A DNA stretch of 46,839 bases from Actinomycetota bacterium. Its GTDB lineage: Bacteria > Actinomycetota > Thermoleophilia > Solirubrobacterales > 70-9. How positions within the stretch are numbered: the first letter of the stretch is position 1; the number at the start of each line of letters is the position of its first letter. The position numbers were made by a program, and so were the translations under genes. The stretch spans positions 1 to 46,839 of the forward strand of contig JAFDWC010000005.1 of assembly GCA_018268655.1 (NCBI GenBank), read 5' to 3'. The notes beneath the pieces were generated by a model, which saw only the letters and a program-made list of their open reading frames with translations, ran no database searches and was not told where the DNA came from. Below are positions 16,697-24,292 of this stretch, piece after piece.

Positions 16697-16731
16697 GAGC
16701 CGACTGTACTCGCATAAATATCAAATGTCAA
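16697..16731 (-). promoter_or_regulatory. Sigma-70-type promoter with the GntR operator (copy 4) as its spacer
   Basis: On the minus strand the -35 TTGACA (16731-16726) and -10 TACAGT (16708-16703) are separated by exactly 17 bases (16725-16709). Those 17 bases, TTTGATATTTATGCGAG, are the operator motif with its perfect TTTGATA half. The -10 ends six bases before the P450 ATG (16696), so transcription should begin at or next to the start codon. Occupation of the spacer would exclude RNA polymerase. Confidence 0.65.
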
Positions 16732-16789
16732 ACACTCCCTGATAAATCGCCGTTTCTCCGGGTCGGGGCGGGAAAAGGCGCCGATGAAT

Positions 16790-16805
16790 AGTTTGGATTC
16801 AAACT
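16790..16805. promoter_or_regulatory. Inverted repeat upstream of the MarR-PDZ gene
   Basis: AGTTTG-GATT-CAAACT is a perfect 6-4-6 palindrome, the size of a MarR dimer site. A -10-like TATAGAT (16810-16816) follows it and ends six bases before ATG 16822, implying a nearly leaderless, autoregulated transcript. Binding is inferred from position and symmetry. Confidence 0.5.
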
Positions 16806-16821
16806 TTGCTATAGATTGACT

Positions 16822-17640
16822 ATGGTTCGAAGCACCGAGACGGAGGTCGTCGTGGCGCAGGACGGGGTCGCGCGGGTGATCGCCAGCTGGGGGCGGAGCC
16901 GGCCCGATCTCGACGTCTCGCCGATCGCCGTGATCGCCCGCGTCAACCGGATCGCCCGCGAGTTGCAGGTGAGGCAGGACGCGGTCCTCAACCGCTACGG
17001 CGTCCGCGGCGCCGACTTCGCGGTGCTGGCGACGCTGATCCGGCTGGGGGAAAGCGAGGTCTCGCAGGTCGACCTGGCGCGGGAGCTCAACCTCAGCGCC
17101 GGGACGGTGAGTCTGCGGCTGGACCGGCTCGGTCGCGAGGCCCTGGTGGCCCGCAAGGCCGCCGCGGGCGACCAGCGGCGGACCACGATCGAGCTGACCG
17201 CGGCGGGGAGGGAGCTGTTCGAGGCCTGCGTCGCCGAGCACCTGCAGGTGAGCGACGAACTGCTCGCCGGCCTCGATCCGGCGGAGCGGGAGAGCCTCGG
17301 GGAGCTGCTCGGCAAGTTGCTCGGCAGCCTCGAAGAACCGGGCCCGGACGAGCGGCTCGCCACCGACTTCGGGCTTGTCGTCGCCGCCGCGGCGACAGCG
17401 ATGAGGGTGCGGCGCGAGGCCGGCCTGCCGCCGCTGCCAGGAGTGATCGTCCGCCACGTCGACCCGCGCGGGCCCGCGGCCGCGGCGGGGCTGCGCGAGG
17501 GGGACCTCATCACCGGCGCCGCCGGCCGGCTTGTGCGGACCGCCGCCGACCTGCGCGAGGCGCTCCGCGGTGGGCGCGGGCTCGAGGTCGTCCGCGGGGT
17601 GGAGGAGCTGAAGATCGATCTGGAAGGTGGAACGCGATGA
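16822..17640 (+). CDS. MarR-family regulator with C-terminal PDZ domain
   Basis: The product has 272 residues, about 110 longer than a plain MarR protein. Residues about 25-165 form the MarR winged helix: QVDLARELNLSAGTVSLRLDRLG is split over the recognition helix and ARKAAAGDQRRTTIELTAAG forms the wing. Residues about 195-270 form a PDZ domain: GVIVRHVDPRGPAAAAGLREGD followed by LITGAAG and a DLREAL helix. PDZ domains bind C-terminal peptides or lipids, so ligand sensing may be by peptide. The start overlaps a strong -10; the stop overlaps the next gene (ATGA). The fusion is uncommon to my knowledge. Confidence 0.88.
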   Translation: MVRSTETEVVVAQDGVARVIASWGRSRPDLDVSPIAVIARVNRIARELQVRQDAVLNRYGVRGADFAVLATLIRLGESEVSQVDLARELNLSAGTVSLRLDRLGREALVARKAAAGDQRRTTIELTAAGRELFEACVAEHLQVSDELLAGLDPAERESLGELLGKLLGSLEEPGPDERLATDFGLVVAAAATAMRVRREAGLPPLPGVIVRHVDPRGPAAAAGLREGDLITGAAGRLVRTAADLREALRGGRGLEVVRGVEELKIDLEGGTR

Positions 17641-18323
17641 AGGTGGGAGTGGTGGGCGCCGGGAGGATCGGCGGTGGCATCGGGCAACGGCTCGGCCGCG
17701 ACGGCCACGAGGTGATGTTCAGCTTCTCCCGCGACGCGGGCAAGCTCGAGGGGCTCGCCGCCGGCGTCGAGGGCGGCAGGGCGGGGACCGCGCGCGAGGC
17801 GGTCGAGTTCGCCGACGCCGTCGTCTTCGCGGTTCCGTGGCGGACAATCGATGCGGCGCTGGCGGAGATGGGGCCGCTCGAAGACAAGGTCGTCGTCGAC
17901 ACCACGAATCAGTTCGGCGCCGGTCCCGGGGAGATCTCGGCCGGCCTCAGCGCGGTCGAGCACAACGCCCGGAGGATGCCCGGCGCGGCGCTGGCGAAGG
18001 CCTTCAACACCCTGACCGCCGGCTTCCAGGCCGAGGTCGCCGCCGGGGCCCCGGGCGAGGTGGCGATGTTCTACGCCGCCGAGGTGGAGACCGCCGACGC
18101 CGTTGCCGACACCCTCGTCGCCGCCTGCGGCTTCGCGCCGGTGCGGATCGGCGGCTGGCGTCAGGCCGCCCTGATCGAGGCGCCGCGGCGACCCGGCGCC
18201 GTCTACGGCGAGGCCTACCGGCCCGTTGCCGCGGAGCGGATCGCCGCCGCCGCGCTGACGGGGGATCTGGAGGCGGCGGGGCGGCTCGCCGACGAGCTGA
18301 AGCAGGCCGAGGGGGAGCGGTGA
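17637..18323 (+). CDS. NADPH-dependent F420 reductase-like oxidoreductase
   Basis: The product has 228 residues. The N-terminal Rossmann motif VGVVGAGRIGGGIGQRL is followed by a GHEVMFSFSRD strand-loop, where Ser and Arg suit NADP binding. The central VVVDTTNQFG and AFNTL segments match the F420-dependent NADP oxidoreductase / NAD(P)-binding family. The C-terminal domain is short, as in the family members that are not true F420 reductases. It starts inside the MarR-PDZ stop codon and its own stop overlaps the truncated MFS gene, so all three are one unit. F420 use is not proven. Confidence 0.85.
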   Translation: MKVGVVGAGRIGGGIGQRLGRDGHEVMFSFSRDAGKLEGLAAGVEGGRAGTAREAVEFADAVVFAVPWRTIDAALAEMGPLEDKVVVDTTNQFGAGPGEISAGLSAVEHNARRMPGAALAKAFNTLTAGFQAEVAAGAPGEVAMFYAAEVETADAVADTLVAACGFAPVRIGGWRQAALIEAPRRPGAVYGEAYRPVAAERIAAAALTGDLEAAGRLADELKQAEGER

Positions 18324-18472
18324 GACGGGCCGGCGGGGCAAACGGTGGCCGCGTCCTCTCCGACCAGATCTCGTTCTGGCTACTCGCGGCGGTGTTGGCG
18401 CTGCTGCTCTTCGCCGCCAGCGCGCCCTCGCCGCTCTACGTCGTCTACGAGGCGCGCTGGGCGGAGGGTTGA
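18320..18472 (+). pseudogene. Truncated MFS transporter remnant (N-terminal helix only)
   Basis: GTG 18320 overlaps the preceding stop (GTGA), as for an intact operon gene. The 50-residue product carries FWLLAAVLALLLFAASAPSP and LYVVYEARW, the first transmembrane helix and loop of a drug-efflux MFS protein, then ends at TGA after AEG. A complete transporter would have about 400 residues; nothing further of it is seen downstream, where an unrelated SDR gene begins after 43 bases. A deletion joining the two genes is the simplest explanation. Confidence 0.75.
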
Positions 18473-18515
18473 CGGTGCGACCGCGCCGGCGATCACGGAA
18501 AGAAAGGTGGTTCTC

Positions 18516-19379
18516 TTGAAGGTTTTGGTCGCGGGATCAACCGGCTACCTCGGTCAGCACGTGGTCCGCGAGCTCCACGCCCGCGGACACGAGGTCCGCG
18601 CGCTGGTCCGCTCCCCCGGAAAGCTTGATCCGGTCCGTGACGCGGTGGACGAGATCCACCAGGCCGACGCCACCGACCCGGACGCCCTGGCCGGCTGCTG
18701 CGACGGCGCGGACGCCGTGTTCAGCTCCATCGGCCTGATGGGCAGGTCCAGCAAATTCACCTGCTGGCAGGTCGATTATGCCGCCAACCGCAACCTGCTC
18801 GAGGAGGCCCGGGGAGCGGGGGTGAAGAAGTTCATCTACACCTCGGTGGTCTGCGCCCCCGGCCTCGACAAGCTCCAACTGGTGCGCGCCAAGCGCGCGT
18901 TTGAGGAAGAGCTCAAACGTTCCGGCATGCCGCACACCATCTTGTACCCCAACGGCTTCTTCTCCGACATGGACGAGTTCCTCACCATGGCGCGCAAGGG
19001 CCGCGTGTACCTGTTCGGCAGCGGCCGCTTCCGGATCAACCCGATCGACGGGGCCGACGTTGCCGCCGCAGTCGCCGACGCCCTCGCCGGCGACGCCGAG
19101 GCCATCGAGCTCGGCGGACCGGACGTCCTCACCCACGAGCAAGTCGCCCACGAGGCGTTCCGCGCCGTTGGTAACCCACCGCGCATCACCCATGTCCCGC
19201 TGTGGCCCGTCAAGTCCGGCCTGGTCCTGCTGCGACGGCTGACCCCGCTGCGGACGCACCAGCTCATCGAGTTCCCGCTGACCGTCCTCACCCGGGACGT
19301 TCTTGCCCCCACCACCGGCCGGCACCACCTCGCCGGATATTTCCAACAGGCCGTCTCCTCGAGCCGGCGCCAGGCATGA
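18516..19379 (+). CDS. NmrA-like / atypical SDR NAD(P)-binding protein
   Basis: The product has 287 residues. TTG 18516 is preceded by AAAGGTGG at 5 bases, and the Rossmann motif VLVAGSTGYLGQHV starts at residue 3, so no earlier start is needed. It continues with ALVRSPGKL (NADP-type Arg), a KKFIYTSVV strand and LYPNGFFSDM, the pattern of atypical SDRs (NAD(P)H-binding, DUF2867/NmrA-like). These are reductases or redox sensors; catalytic Tyr-x3-Lys is not in the classical place. Its 5' flank appears to be the junction of the MFS deletion. Confidence 0.88.
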   Translation: MKVLVAGSTGYLGQHVVRELHARGHEVRALVRSPGKLDPVRDAVDEIHQADATDPDALAGCCDGADAVFSSIGLMGRSSKFTCWQVDYAANRNLLEEARGAGVKKFIYTSVVCAPGLDKLQLVRAKRAFEEELKRSGMPHTILYPNGFFSDMDEFLTMARKGRVYLFGSGRFRINPIDGADVAAAVADALAGDAEAIELGGPDVLTHEQVAHEAFRAVGNPPRITHVPLWPVKSGLVLLRRLTPLRTHQLIEFPLTVLTRDVLAPTTGRHHLAGYFQQAVSSSRRQA

Positions 19380-19444
19380 CCTGGGTCGCGAGCAACGCAA
19401 GTCCGCGCGGTCAAGCTGCCCGGCGAGGGCGGGAGGTAGGTTAG

Positions 19445-20175
19445 TTTGGCGGGCGCGTAGTCGAGCAGAACGACGACGCCGGCTCTCGCCTGCGCCTTTA
19501 CGTCGACGGCGAAATCGTCGCGAGCAAGCCACTCGCGGGGGTCGACCTGAGTAGCGAAGGGTCTCTCCACATCGGCTCCGCACCCAATCCCGGCAGCACC
19601 TCCTACGGCAGTATCGACGAGGTCCGCCTCTACGAACGCTCCCTCGACGGCGGCGAAGTAGCCGCCGACATGGAAGCGCCGCTGCAGACCCCGAGGCAGG
19701 GCCCGGTCACCGCCTACTCCTTCGACGAAGGCAAAGGAACGGTCGCCCAGGACGTCACCGGCGACGGCCACACTGCGACCCTCGACGGTGCCGAATGGAC
19801 CAGCCACCGCAATGACTGCGCTCGCTGCGAGTGCCCCGGGCAGCTCTACTCAGGGGAGCGCAACGTCTGCGTCCGCACCTTTGCTGCCGGCCCGGTCCTT
19901 TTCCAGGTGTTCGCCACCTCGAACCCGGCGCTGCTCGATTTCGACATTGCCTGGGACAACTCGGGCCACAGCTGCCCCGCGTCATCCAGATCTGGGCGGT
20001 CGGTCCCTCGGTGCGATTGCTGCCCGAACCCTCGCTCACGGACGACGGGATCATCTGGTTCGCGAGCCACATTGTCGCCACGACGATTCAAGGGCGAAAC
20101 CTTTCATCGGTAGCGGCCCGGCGCAGTGCGGCCTCGGTGGACGCCCGCGACTGGACTTCCGAAGGGAACGATTAG
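19445..20175 (+). pseudogene. Decayed LamG-domain gene with frameshift
   Basis: An open frame from 19445 (after TAG) to about 19815 encodes a concanavalin/LamG-type end: LRLYVDGEIVASKPLAG, SLHIGSAPNPG, YGSIDEVRLYERSLDGGEVA and then a second repeat start PVTAYSFDEGKGTVAQDVTG. No start codon or ribosome site fits, and the second LamG repeat breaks off after GAEWTSHRND. The frame continues to 20113 without LamG character; a better protein-like string (IQIWAVGPSVRLLPEPSL) is in another frame ending at 20175, suggesting a frameshift near 19975. I read this as debris of a secreted adhesion or carbohydrate-binding protein gene. Confidence 0.6.
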
Positions 20176-20259
20176 GGAACGAAAGGGGTCGAGAACAGGC
20201 CCTTTCTGACGTTCGCTGACTTCGATTGACCTAACCGCTGGCGTCGAGCAGGACGACAG

Positions 20260-20284
20260 CAATCCCGCTTTCCAAGCGGGATTG
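20260..20284 (-). terminator. Hairpin downstream of tRNA-Ser(CGA)
   Basis: CAATCCCGCTT (20260-20270) pairs perfectly with AAGCGGGATTG (20274-20284) around a three-base loop. It begins 12 bases past the tRNA 3' end in the direction of transcription. There is no T tract, so it may terminate or mark the 3' processing boundary of the tRNA precursor. Confidence 0.55.
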
Positions 20285-20296
20285 CCAGCCCTGTAG

Positions 20297-20385
20297 CGGA
20301 GGGGGTGGGATTCGAACCCACGAGCCGCCTTACGACGGCCAACGGTTTTCGAGACCGCCCCGTTCAACCACTCCGGCACCCCTCC
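20297..20385 (-). tRNA. tRNA-Ser (anticodon CGA)
   Basis: Read on the minus strand the gene begins GGAGGGGTGCCGGAGTGG, a class II tRNA with a long variable arm. The anticodon loop CUCGAAA gives CGA, reading UCG serine codons. The T arm GTGGGTTCGAATCCCAC and a 7-bp acceptor stem close the molecule, with discriminator G. CCA is not encoded. Length is 89 bases. Confidence 0.95.
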
Positions 20386-20467
20386 AATCAGAGGACCGAT
20401 CCTAGAAGGATCGCCGCGTCGGTGGCGTCGCGGCCCGGGTGCGTCGTCAAAACCGGGCGAAAGTAAT

Positions 20468-21451
20468 ATGCCGGCCCTCATGTCAGCAGCCGAGAGCCGG
20501 GTCGATTGCGAGTTGGGCGAATTCTCGGTCTCCGCCGCCGGTGACGGGCCGGCGATCCGGCGCGTGATCGACAACTCGCACCCGCCGGCGGCGACGGTCG
20601 ACAGCGGCGACGTGGTCGCGTTCAGGTGTCCCGGCCTACCGCTGCCGCCCGAAGCGACGCTCGCCGACTTCGAAGCCTTCAACACCGAGCAGCCGCACAC
20701 GATCATCGGCCCGGTGCACGTGCGCGGGGCCGAGCCGGGGGACACCCTGGTGGCGGAGATCCTCGCCGTCCGCCTCGGCCAGAGCTACGGCCACACGACG
20801 GTGGTCCGTGGCTTCGGGCTGCTTGGCGACGAGGTGCCGGAGAGCTTCATCCACAACTTCAGCTGGGAGGAGGGCGCCACCAGCGTCGCGCTCTGCGACG
20901 GCGTCGAGGTGCCGCTCGACCCCTTCTGCGGGATCCTCGGCGTGATGCCCGCCGAGCCGGGCCCGCACACGACGCTGCCGCCGCGCGCCAACGGCGGCAA
21001 CATCGACATCCGCCACCTCGTCGCCGGCGCCACCCTCTACCTGCCGGTGGCGGTGCCGGGCGCCGGCTTCTTCGCCGGTGACGGCCACGGCGCCCAGGGC
21101 GACGGCGAGATCTGCATCTCCGCCCTCGAGACCGCGGTCGAAGCGAAGATCCGGCTCTCGGTCCAGAAGGGGCGGACGATCCGCCAGCCGCACCTCTCGA
21201 CCGCGGGGCCGCTCAACGTCGACGGCAGCCGCGGCTACTACGCGACGACCGGGATCGGCCCCGACCTCTACGAGTGCAGCCGCGAAGCGGTGCGGGGGAT
21301 GGTCGAGACCCTGGTCTCCGAGCGTGGCCTGCTCTGGCGCGAGGCCTACGTCCTCTGCAGCCTCGCCGTCGACCTGAAGATCAGCGAGATCGTCGACGCC
21401 CCCAACTGGGTCGTCTCCGCCTACCTGCCGCAGAGCGTCTTCAAGGACTGA
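20468..21451 (+). CDS. Acetamidase/formamidase family protein
   Basis: The product has 327 residues. It matches the FmdA/AmdA family: an N-terminal VDSGDVVAFRC segment, VHVRGAEPGDTLVAEI, FCGILGVMPAEPG and the hallmark GDGHGAQGDGEICISALET. Family members hydrolyse formamide or acetamide to ammonia and the acid in the cytoplasm, using a Zn-type site. ATG 20468 is used; ATG 20480 is also possible as neither has a strong ribosome site. It stands alone between a tRNA gene and the convergent Rieske gene. It may add ammonia-releasing capacity to the nearby catabolic sets, but no shared operator is seen. Confidence 0.92.
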   Translation: MPALMSAAESRVDCELGEFSVSAAGDGPAIRRVIDNSHPPAATVDSGDVVAFRCPGLPLPPEATLADFEAFNTEQPHTIIGPVHVRGAEPGDTLVAEILAVRLGQSYGHTTVVRGFGLLGDEVPESFIHNFSWEEGATSVALCDGVEVPLDPFCGILGVMPAEPGPHTTLPPRANGGNIDIRHLVAGATLYLPVAVPGAGFFAGDGHGAQGDGEICISALETAVEAKIRLSVQKGRTIRQPHLSTAGPLNVDGSRGYYATTGIGPDLYECSREAVRGMVETLVSERGLLWREAYVLCSLAVDLKISEIVDAPNWVVSAYLPQSVFKD

Positions 21452-21478
21452 GCCGGGCGCCCCGCCCGCTCCCAACGC

Positions 21479-21934
21479 CTACCCGAGCCGCACCACCACG
21501 TCGCCGTCCTCCACCGCGACCGGGTAGGAGTCGGCCCTGTACGGGCCCATCACGAGACCGTCGACGATCCGCTCGCTGTCGCCCACCTCGTCGCCGCGCT
21601 CGACCTCGACGTCGTAGCTGCGCACCCGCAGCCGCCCCGGATCGCACCACGACTGCCCGTCGCGGATGTCGAACTCCCAGCCGTGCCAGGGGCACTGCAG
21701 CAGCGTCTGGTCACCCATCTTGTGGTCGCCCGGAGCCCGCGACTGGACCACCGGCACCAGCCGCCCGGCGCAGAGCGAGGCCCCCTGATGGGGGCAGCGG
21801 TTGCGCAGCGCGAAGAACTCGCCGCCGACGTTGAAGACGCCGATCTCGCGGCGCTCGATCGTCACCAGCTTGCGGGCGCCCGGGGGGAGCTCGTGGACCC
21901 GCGCCACCACGTACCTGCGGCCCTCCGCGCTCAT
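21479..21934 (-). CDS. Rieske [2Fe-2S] domain protein
   Basis: The product has 151 residues. The cluster motif is intact: Cys47-x-His49 in NRCPHQGA and Cys81-x2-His84 in LQCPWHGWEFD. An insert of about ten residues (VPVVQSRAPGDHKM) between the two is common in ring-hydroxylating-dioxygenase-type Rieske proteins. There is no catalytic iron domain, so it would be a stand-alone electron carrier or regulator of an oxygenase. It lies downstream of the two amidohydrolase genes on the same strand, after a 177-base gap with a large palindrome, suggesting loose association with that pathway. Confidence 0.92.
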   Translation of the reverse strand: MSAEGRRYVVARVHELPPGARKLVTIERREIGVFNVGGEFFALRNRCPHQGASLCAGRLVPVVQSRAPGDHKMGDQTLLQCPWHGWEFDIRDGQSWCDPGRLRVRSYDVEVERGDEVGDSERIVDGLVMGPYRADSYPVAVEDGDVVVRLG

Positions 21935-22045
21935 TGGCCAACCTCCTCATAGTTCTGGTGAGATCTGGAGGCCGAGCGCAGCGAGGCCGTCCGGCATCCC
22001 CGGCGAACGCCCAGAGCCGACCGCCGCAAGTAGGGACGGCCACTC

Positions 22046-22095
22046 CATCGTTGATGGATTGATGTCGCTATAGCCACGTCAATCCATCAACGATG
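22046..22095. repeat. 50-bp near-perfect palindrome
   Basis: CATCGTTGATGGATTGA (22046-22062) pairs without mismatch with 22079-22095, and the loop itself contains the palindrome GCTATAGC (22067-22074). It lies 16 bases past the stop of the minus-strand amidohydrolase and 111 bases before the Rieske start. It is more AT-rich than its surroundings. It could be a transcription terminator/attenuator, an operator, or a small repetitive element. Confidence 0.7.
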
Positions 22096-22111
22096 ACGGC
22101 GCACAGGGCGC

Positions 22112-23131
22112 TCACAGCCGGTAGAGGGCGCGCGCGTTGTCGGCGGCGATCGCCCGTTCGAGCCCGGGGTCGAGGATCCCCTCGAAGGCCTGCTCGAAGC
22201 TGCGATCGTGGGCGTGCGGGAAGTCGCTGGAGAAGAGAAGCATCCGCTCGCAGTCGATCTGCTCGATCACCTGAGCCAGCCGCTCCCGCTGGGGCGGCGG
22301 GTCGATCGGCTGCAGGGTGACGCTGACCCGCTCGCGGATCGTCTCTGAAGGCAGCCTCTTCACCCAGGGGATCTCGCGCCAGAGCCCGCGCCACTCCTTG
22401 TCGAGCCGCCACATCGCCGACGGCAGCCAGGCGAAGCCGCTCTCGACGAAGACGACGCGGAGGTCCGGCAGCTGCTCGAAGGCGCCGCTGGCGACCAGGC
22501 TCGTCAGCTGCGCCTCGAAGGCGTGGGCCATGCCGACGTACTCCTCGATGTAGTAGCTGGGCCAGCCGATCGGGGTCGGCGGGTTGCCGGTGAAGCCGCC
22601 GAAATGGATCGCCACCGGCAGCCCGGCCTCGCTCGCCGCCTCCAGCAGCGGCAGGTAGGAGCGGTCGCCGTAGGGCCGTTCGGAGCGCGCCGGCAGCAGC
22701 ACCTGGAGGAAGCGCTCGTCGCCGCGGCGCCGCTCGATCTCCGCCGCGGCGCCGGCCGCGTCCTCGGCCTTGACCACGATCCCCGCCCGCAGCCGCGGGT
22801 CGCGGTCGAGCCACTCCGCCATCAGCCACTCGTTGACGGCGCTCGCCACGGCGCTGGCGAAGTCGAGGTTGCGCAGCCCCTCGAGGCCGTAGACGCAGTT
22901 GAGGACCGCGTGCGCCGCCTGCTGGCGGTCGAGGTGCTCGCGCAGCGCCTCGAGGCTGGCGCCCCCTTCCGGGTCGCCGGTGGTCGCGGCCCCCGGCGGG
23001 TAGACGGCGACGATCCCGGCCGGGGCGCCGATCCCGGCCTCCTCGGCGTAGGCCGCCCAGTAGGGGTCGAGGTGGGGCATCAGCTCCGCCATCGTCGGCG
23101 GCCGGCCGTGGACGTCGCAGTCGATCCTCAT
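22112..23131 (-). CDS. Amidohydrolase-2 (ACMSD-type) family protein, copy A
   Basis: The product has 339 residues and a TIM barrel of the amidohydrolase-2 family, whose members decarboxylate or hydrolyse aromatic and lactone compounds using a divalent metal. N-terminal DCDVHGRP gives the metal-binding D-x-D/H pair, LPVAIHFGG the next His, and SSDFPHAHD the catalytic Asp near the C terminus. ATG 23131 overlaps the upstream paralogue's stop (ATGA); a longer open frame upstream is only a shadow. The two paralogues are about 35-40 percent alike by eye, suggesting duplication and division of labour or a hetero-oligomer. Confidence 0.9.
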   Translation of the reverse strand: MRIDCDVHGRPPTMAELMPHLDPYWAAYAEEAGIGAPAGIVAVYPPGAATTGDPEGGASLEALREHLDRQQAAHAVLNCVYGLEGLRNLDFASAVASAVNEWLMAEWLDRDPRLRAGIVVKAEDAAGAAAEIERRRGDERFLQVLLPARSERPYGDRSYLPLLEAASEAGLPVAIHFGGFTGNPPTPIGWPSYYIEEYVGMAHAFEAQLTSLVASGAFEQLPDLRVVFVESGFAWLPSAMWRLDKEWRGLWREIPWVKRLPSETIRERVSVTLQPIDPPPQRERLAQVIEQIDCERMLLFSSDFPHAHDRSFEQAFEGILDPGLERAIAADNARALYRL

Positions 23132-24258
23132 CGGACGGGCACCCTCGCGTCCGCCAGCTGCGGATACAGCGCCCGCGCGTTGCCGCCGAGCACCGCCCGC
23201 TTGGTCTCCGCGTCCAGCACCGAGGGCAGCGCCCGGTCGGGCGCGTCGAAGTCCCAGTGCGGGTAGTCGCTGGCGAAGAGCGCCCGGGTCGGCATCCCGA
23301 CGTCCTCCCAGAGCTCGGCGAACTGCTGCGGCCGCTCCGGCTCCTCGATCGGCTGGGTGGTGAACCAGAAGTGCTCGCGGACGATCTCCGAGGGCGGTCG
23401 CTCGAGGTGGGGGACCTCGTCGCGGAGCCGCCGCCAGGCGCTGTCCATCCGCCACATCAGCCACGACATCCAGGCGAAGCCGCCCTCCTGGAGGACGATC
23501 TTCAGGTCCGGATAGCGTTCGAACACGCCCTCGAAGACGAGGCTGATCAGCTGCGACTGGAACGCCTGCGGGTAGCCGGCGTGGTCCTCGAAGTAGTAGG
23601 AGGGCCAGCCGGAGCCGGTGATCGTGTTGCCGCCGTGGCCGCCGACGTGGACCGCGACCGGCAGCCCGTGCTCGACCGCGGCCTCATACAGCGGCCAGTA
23701 GCTGCGGTTGCCGAGCGGTTCGCGGGTGCGGACGTTGACCAGCAGCTGGACGAAGCGCGGGTGGTCGCCGAGCCGGTGCGCCTCCTCGGCCGCCAGCCGG
23801 GCGTCTTCGCAGGGGACGCAGATCGCCCCGTAGAGGCGCTCGTCGGCCTCGATCCACTCGGCCAGGGTGAGTTCGTTGAGGGCGCGGCAGAGGGCGGCGC
23901 TGAAGGCGGCGGGCTGGGCGCCGACGGTGGTCTGGTTGATCGGGTTGAGGATCGTCGCGGCGATCGGGAAGCGGTCGAGCAGCTGCTCGCGCATCAGCTC
24001 GAGGTCGCCGCCGGGGACACCGCCGACAGGCCAGGCGTCGGTGCGGGCGGCGAACTTGCGCGGCCGGGTCGAGAAGAACCCGATCGAGTCCGGCCGCCGC
24101 AGGCCGAACCGCTCGAGCTCGCCGGTCCATCGCTGCGAGAGGTAGGGCCGCAAGAGGTCGTTGGAGGCGAGCGTGTTGTGGACGTCGGAGTCGACGATGC
24201 CGTCGGCTCTGCCCTCGGAGCTCGTGCGCTGGCGCTCAGCGCTGGTTGCGATAGACAT
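23128..24258 (-). CDS. Amidohydrolase-2 (ACMSD-type) family protein, copy B
   Basis: The product has 376 residues. ATG 24258 is preceded by CAGGAGGAG. The N-terminal VDSDVHN gives D-x-H, LPVAVHVGGHGG the barrel His, and ASDYPHWD the C-terminal catalytic Asp. Central GWPSYYFEDHAGYPQAFQ and QSQLISLVFEGVFERYPDLK follow the pattern of large amidohydrolase-2 proteins in actinobacteria. It is first in the two-gene unit and divergent from the hydroxyacid oxidase, with a candidate operator in the 34-base gap. Reaction unknown: decarboxylation or C-N hydrolysis of an aromatic acid is typical. Confidence 0.9.
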   Translation of the reverse strand: MSIATSAERQRTSSEGRADGIVDSDVHNTLASNDLLRPYLSQRWTGELERFGLRRPDSIGFFSTRPRKFAARTDAWPVGGVPGGDLELMREQLLDRFPIAATILNPINQTTVGAQPAAFSAALCRALNELTLAEWIEADERLYGAICVPCEDARLAAEEAHRLGDHPRFVQLLVNVRTREPLGNRSYWPLYEAAVEHGLPVAVHVGGHGGNTITGSGWPSYYFEDHAGYPQAFQSQLISLVFEGVFERYPDLKIVLQEGGFAWMSWLMWRMDSAWRRLRDEVPHLERPPSEIVREHFWFTTQPIEEPERPQQFAELWEDVGMPTRALFASDYPHWDFDAPDRALPSVLDAETKRAVLGGNARALYPQLADARVPVR

Positions 24259-24273
24259 ACTTCGCTCCTCCTG

Positions 24274-24290
24274 TTTGATTAGGTATCAAA
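24274..24290. promoter_or_regulatory. Candidate GntR operator, copy 5
   Basis: TTTGATTAGGTATCAAA is the best-formed copy, with 6 of 7 half-site positions symmetrical around a 3-base spacer. It occupies the gap between the divergent amidohydrolase (24258) and hydroxyacid oxidase (24293) starts, ending two bases before the oxidase ATG. It would link this gene pair to the island at 1-16.7 kb. Confidence 0.55.
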
Positions 24291-24292
24291 AG

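Noticed and set aside
20104..20745. Open minus-strand frame of 213 codons across the tRNA-Ser(CGA)
   Set aside because: The stretch SKTVGRRKAARGFESHPLR is the well-known translated shadow of a serine tRNA; the rest overlaps the acetamidase gene antisense.
22112..23464. Long minus-strand frame starting at 23464
   Set aside because: The portion before ATG 23131 lies in another frame inside the upstream amidohydrolase and lacks protein-like pattern.
24161..24292. Longer start for the hydroxyacid oxidase
   Set aside because: It would run through the start and ribosome site of the divergent amidohydrolase; the family N terminus begins at 24293.
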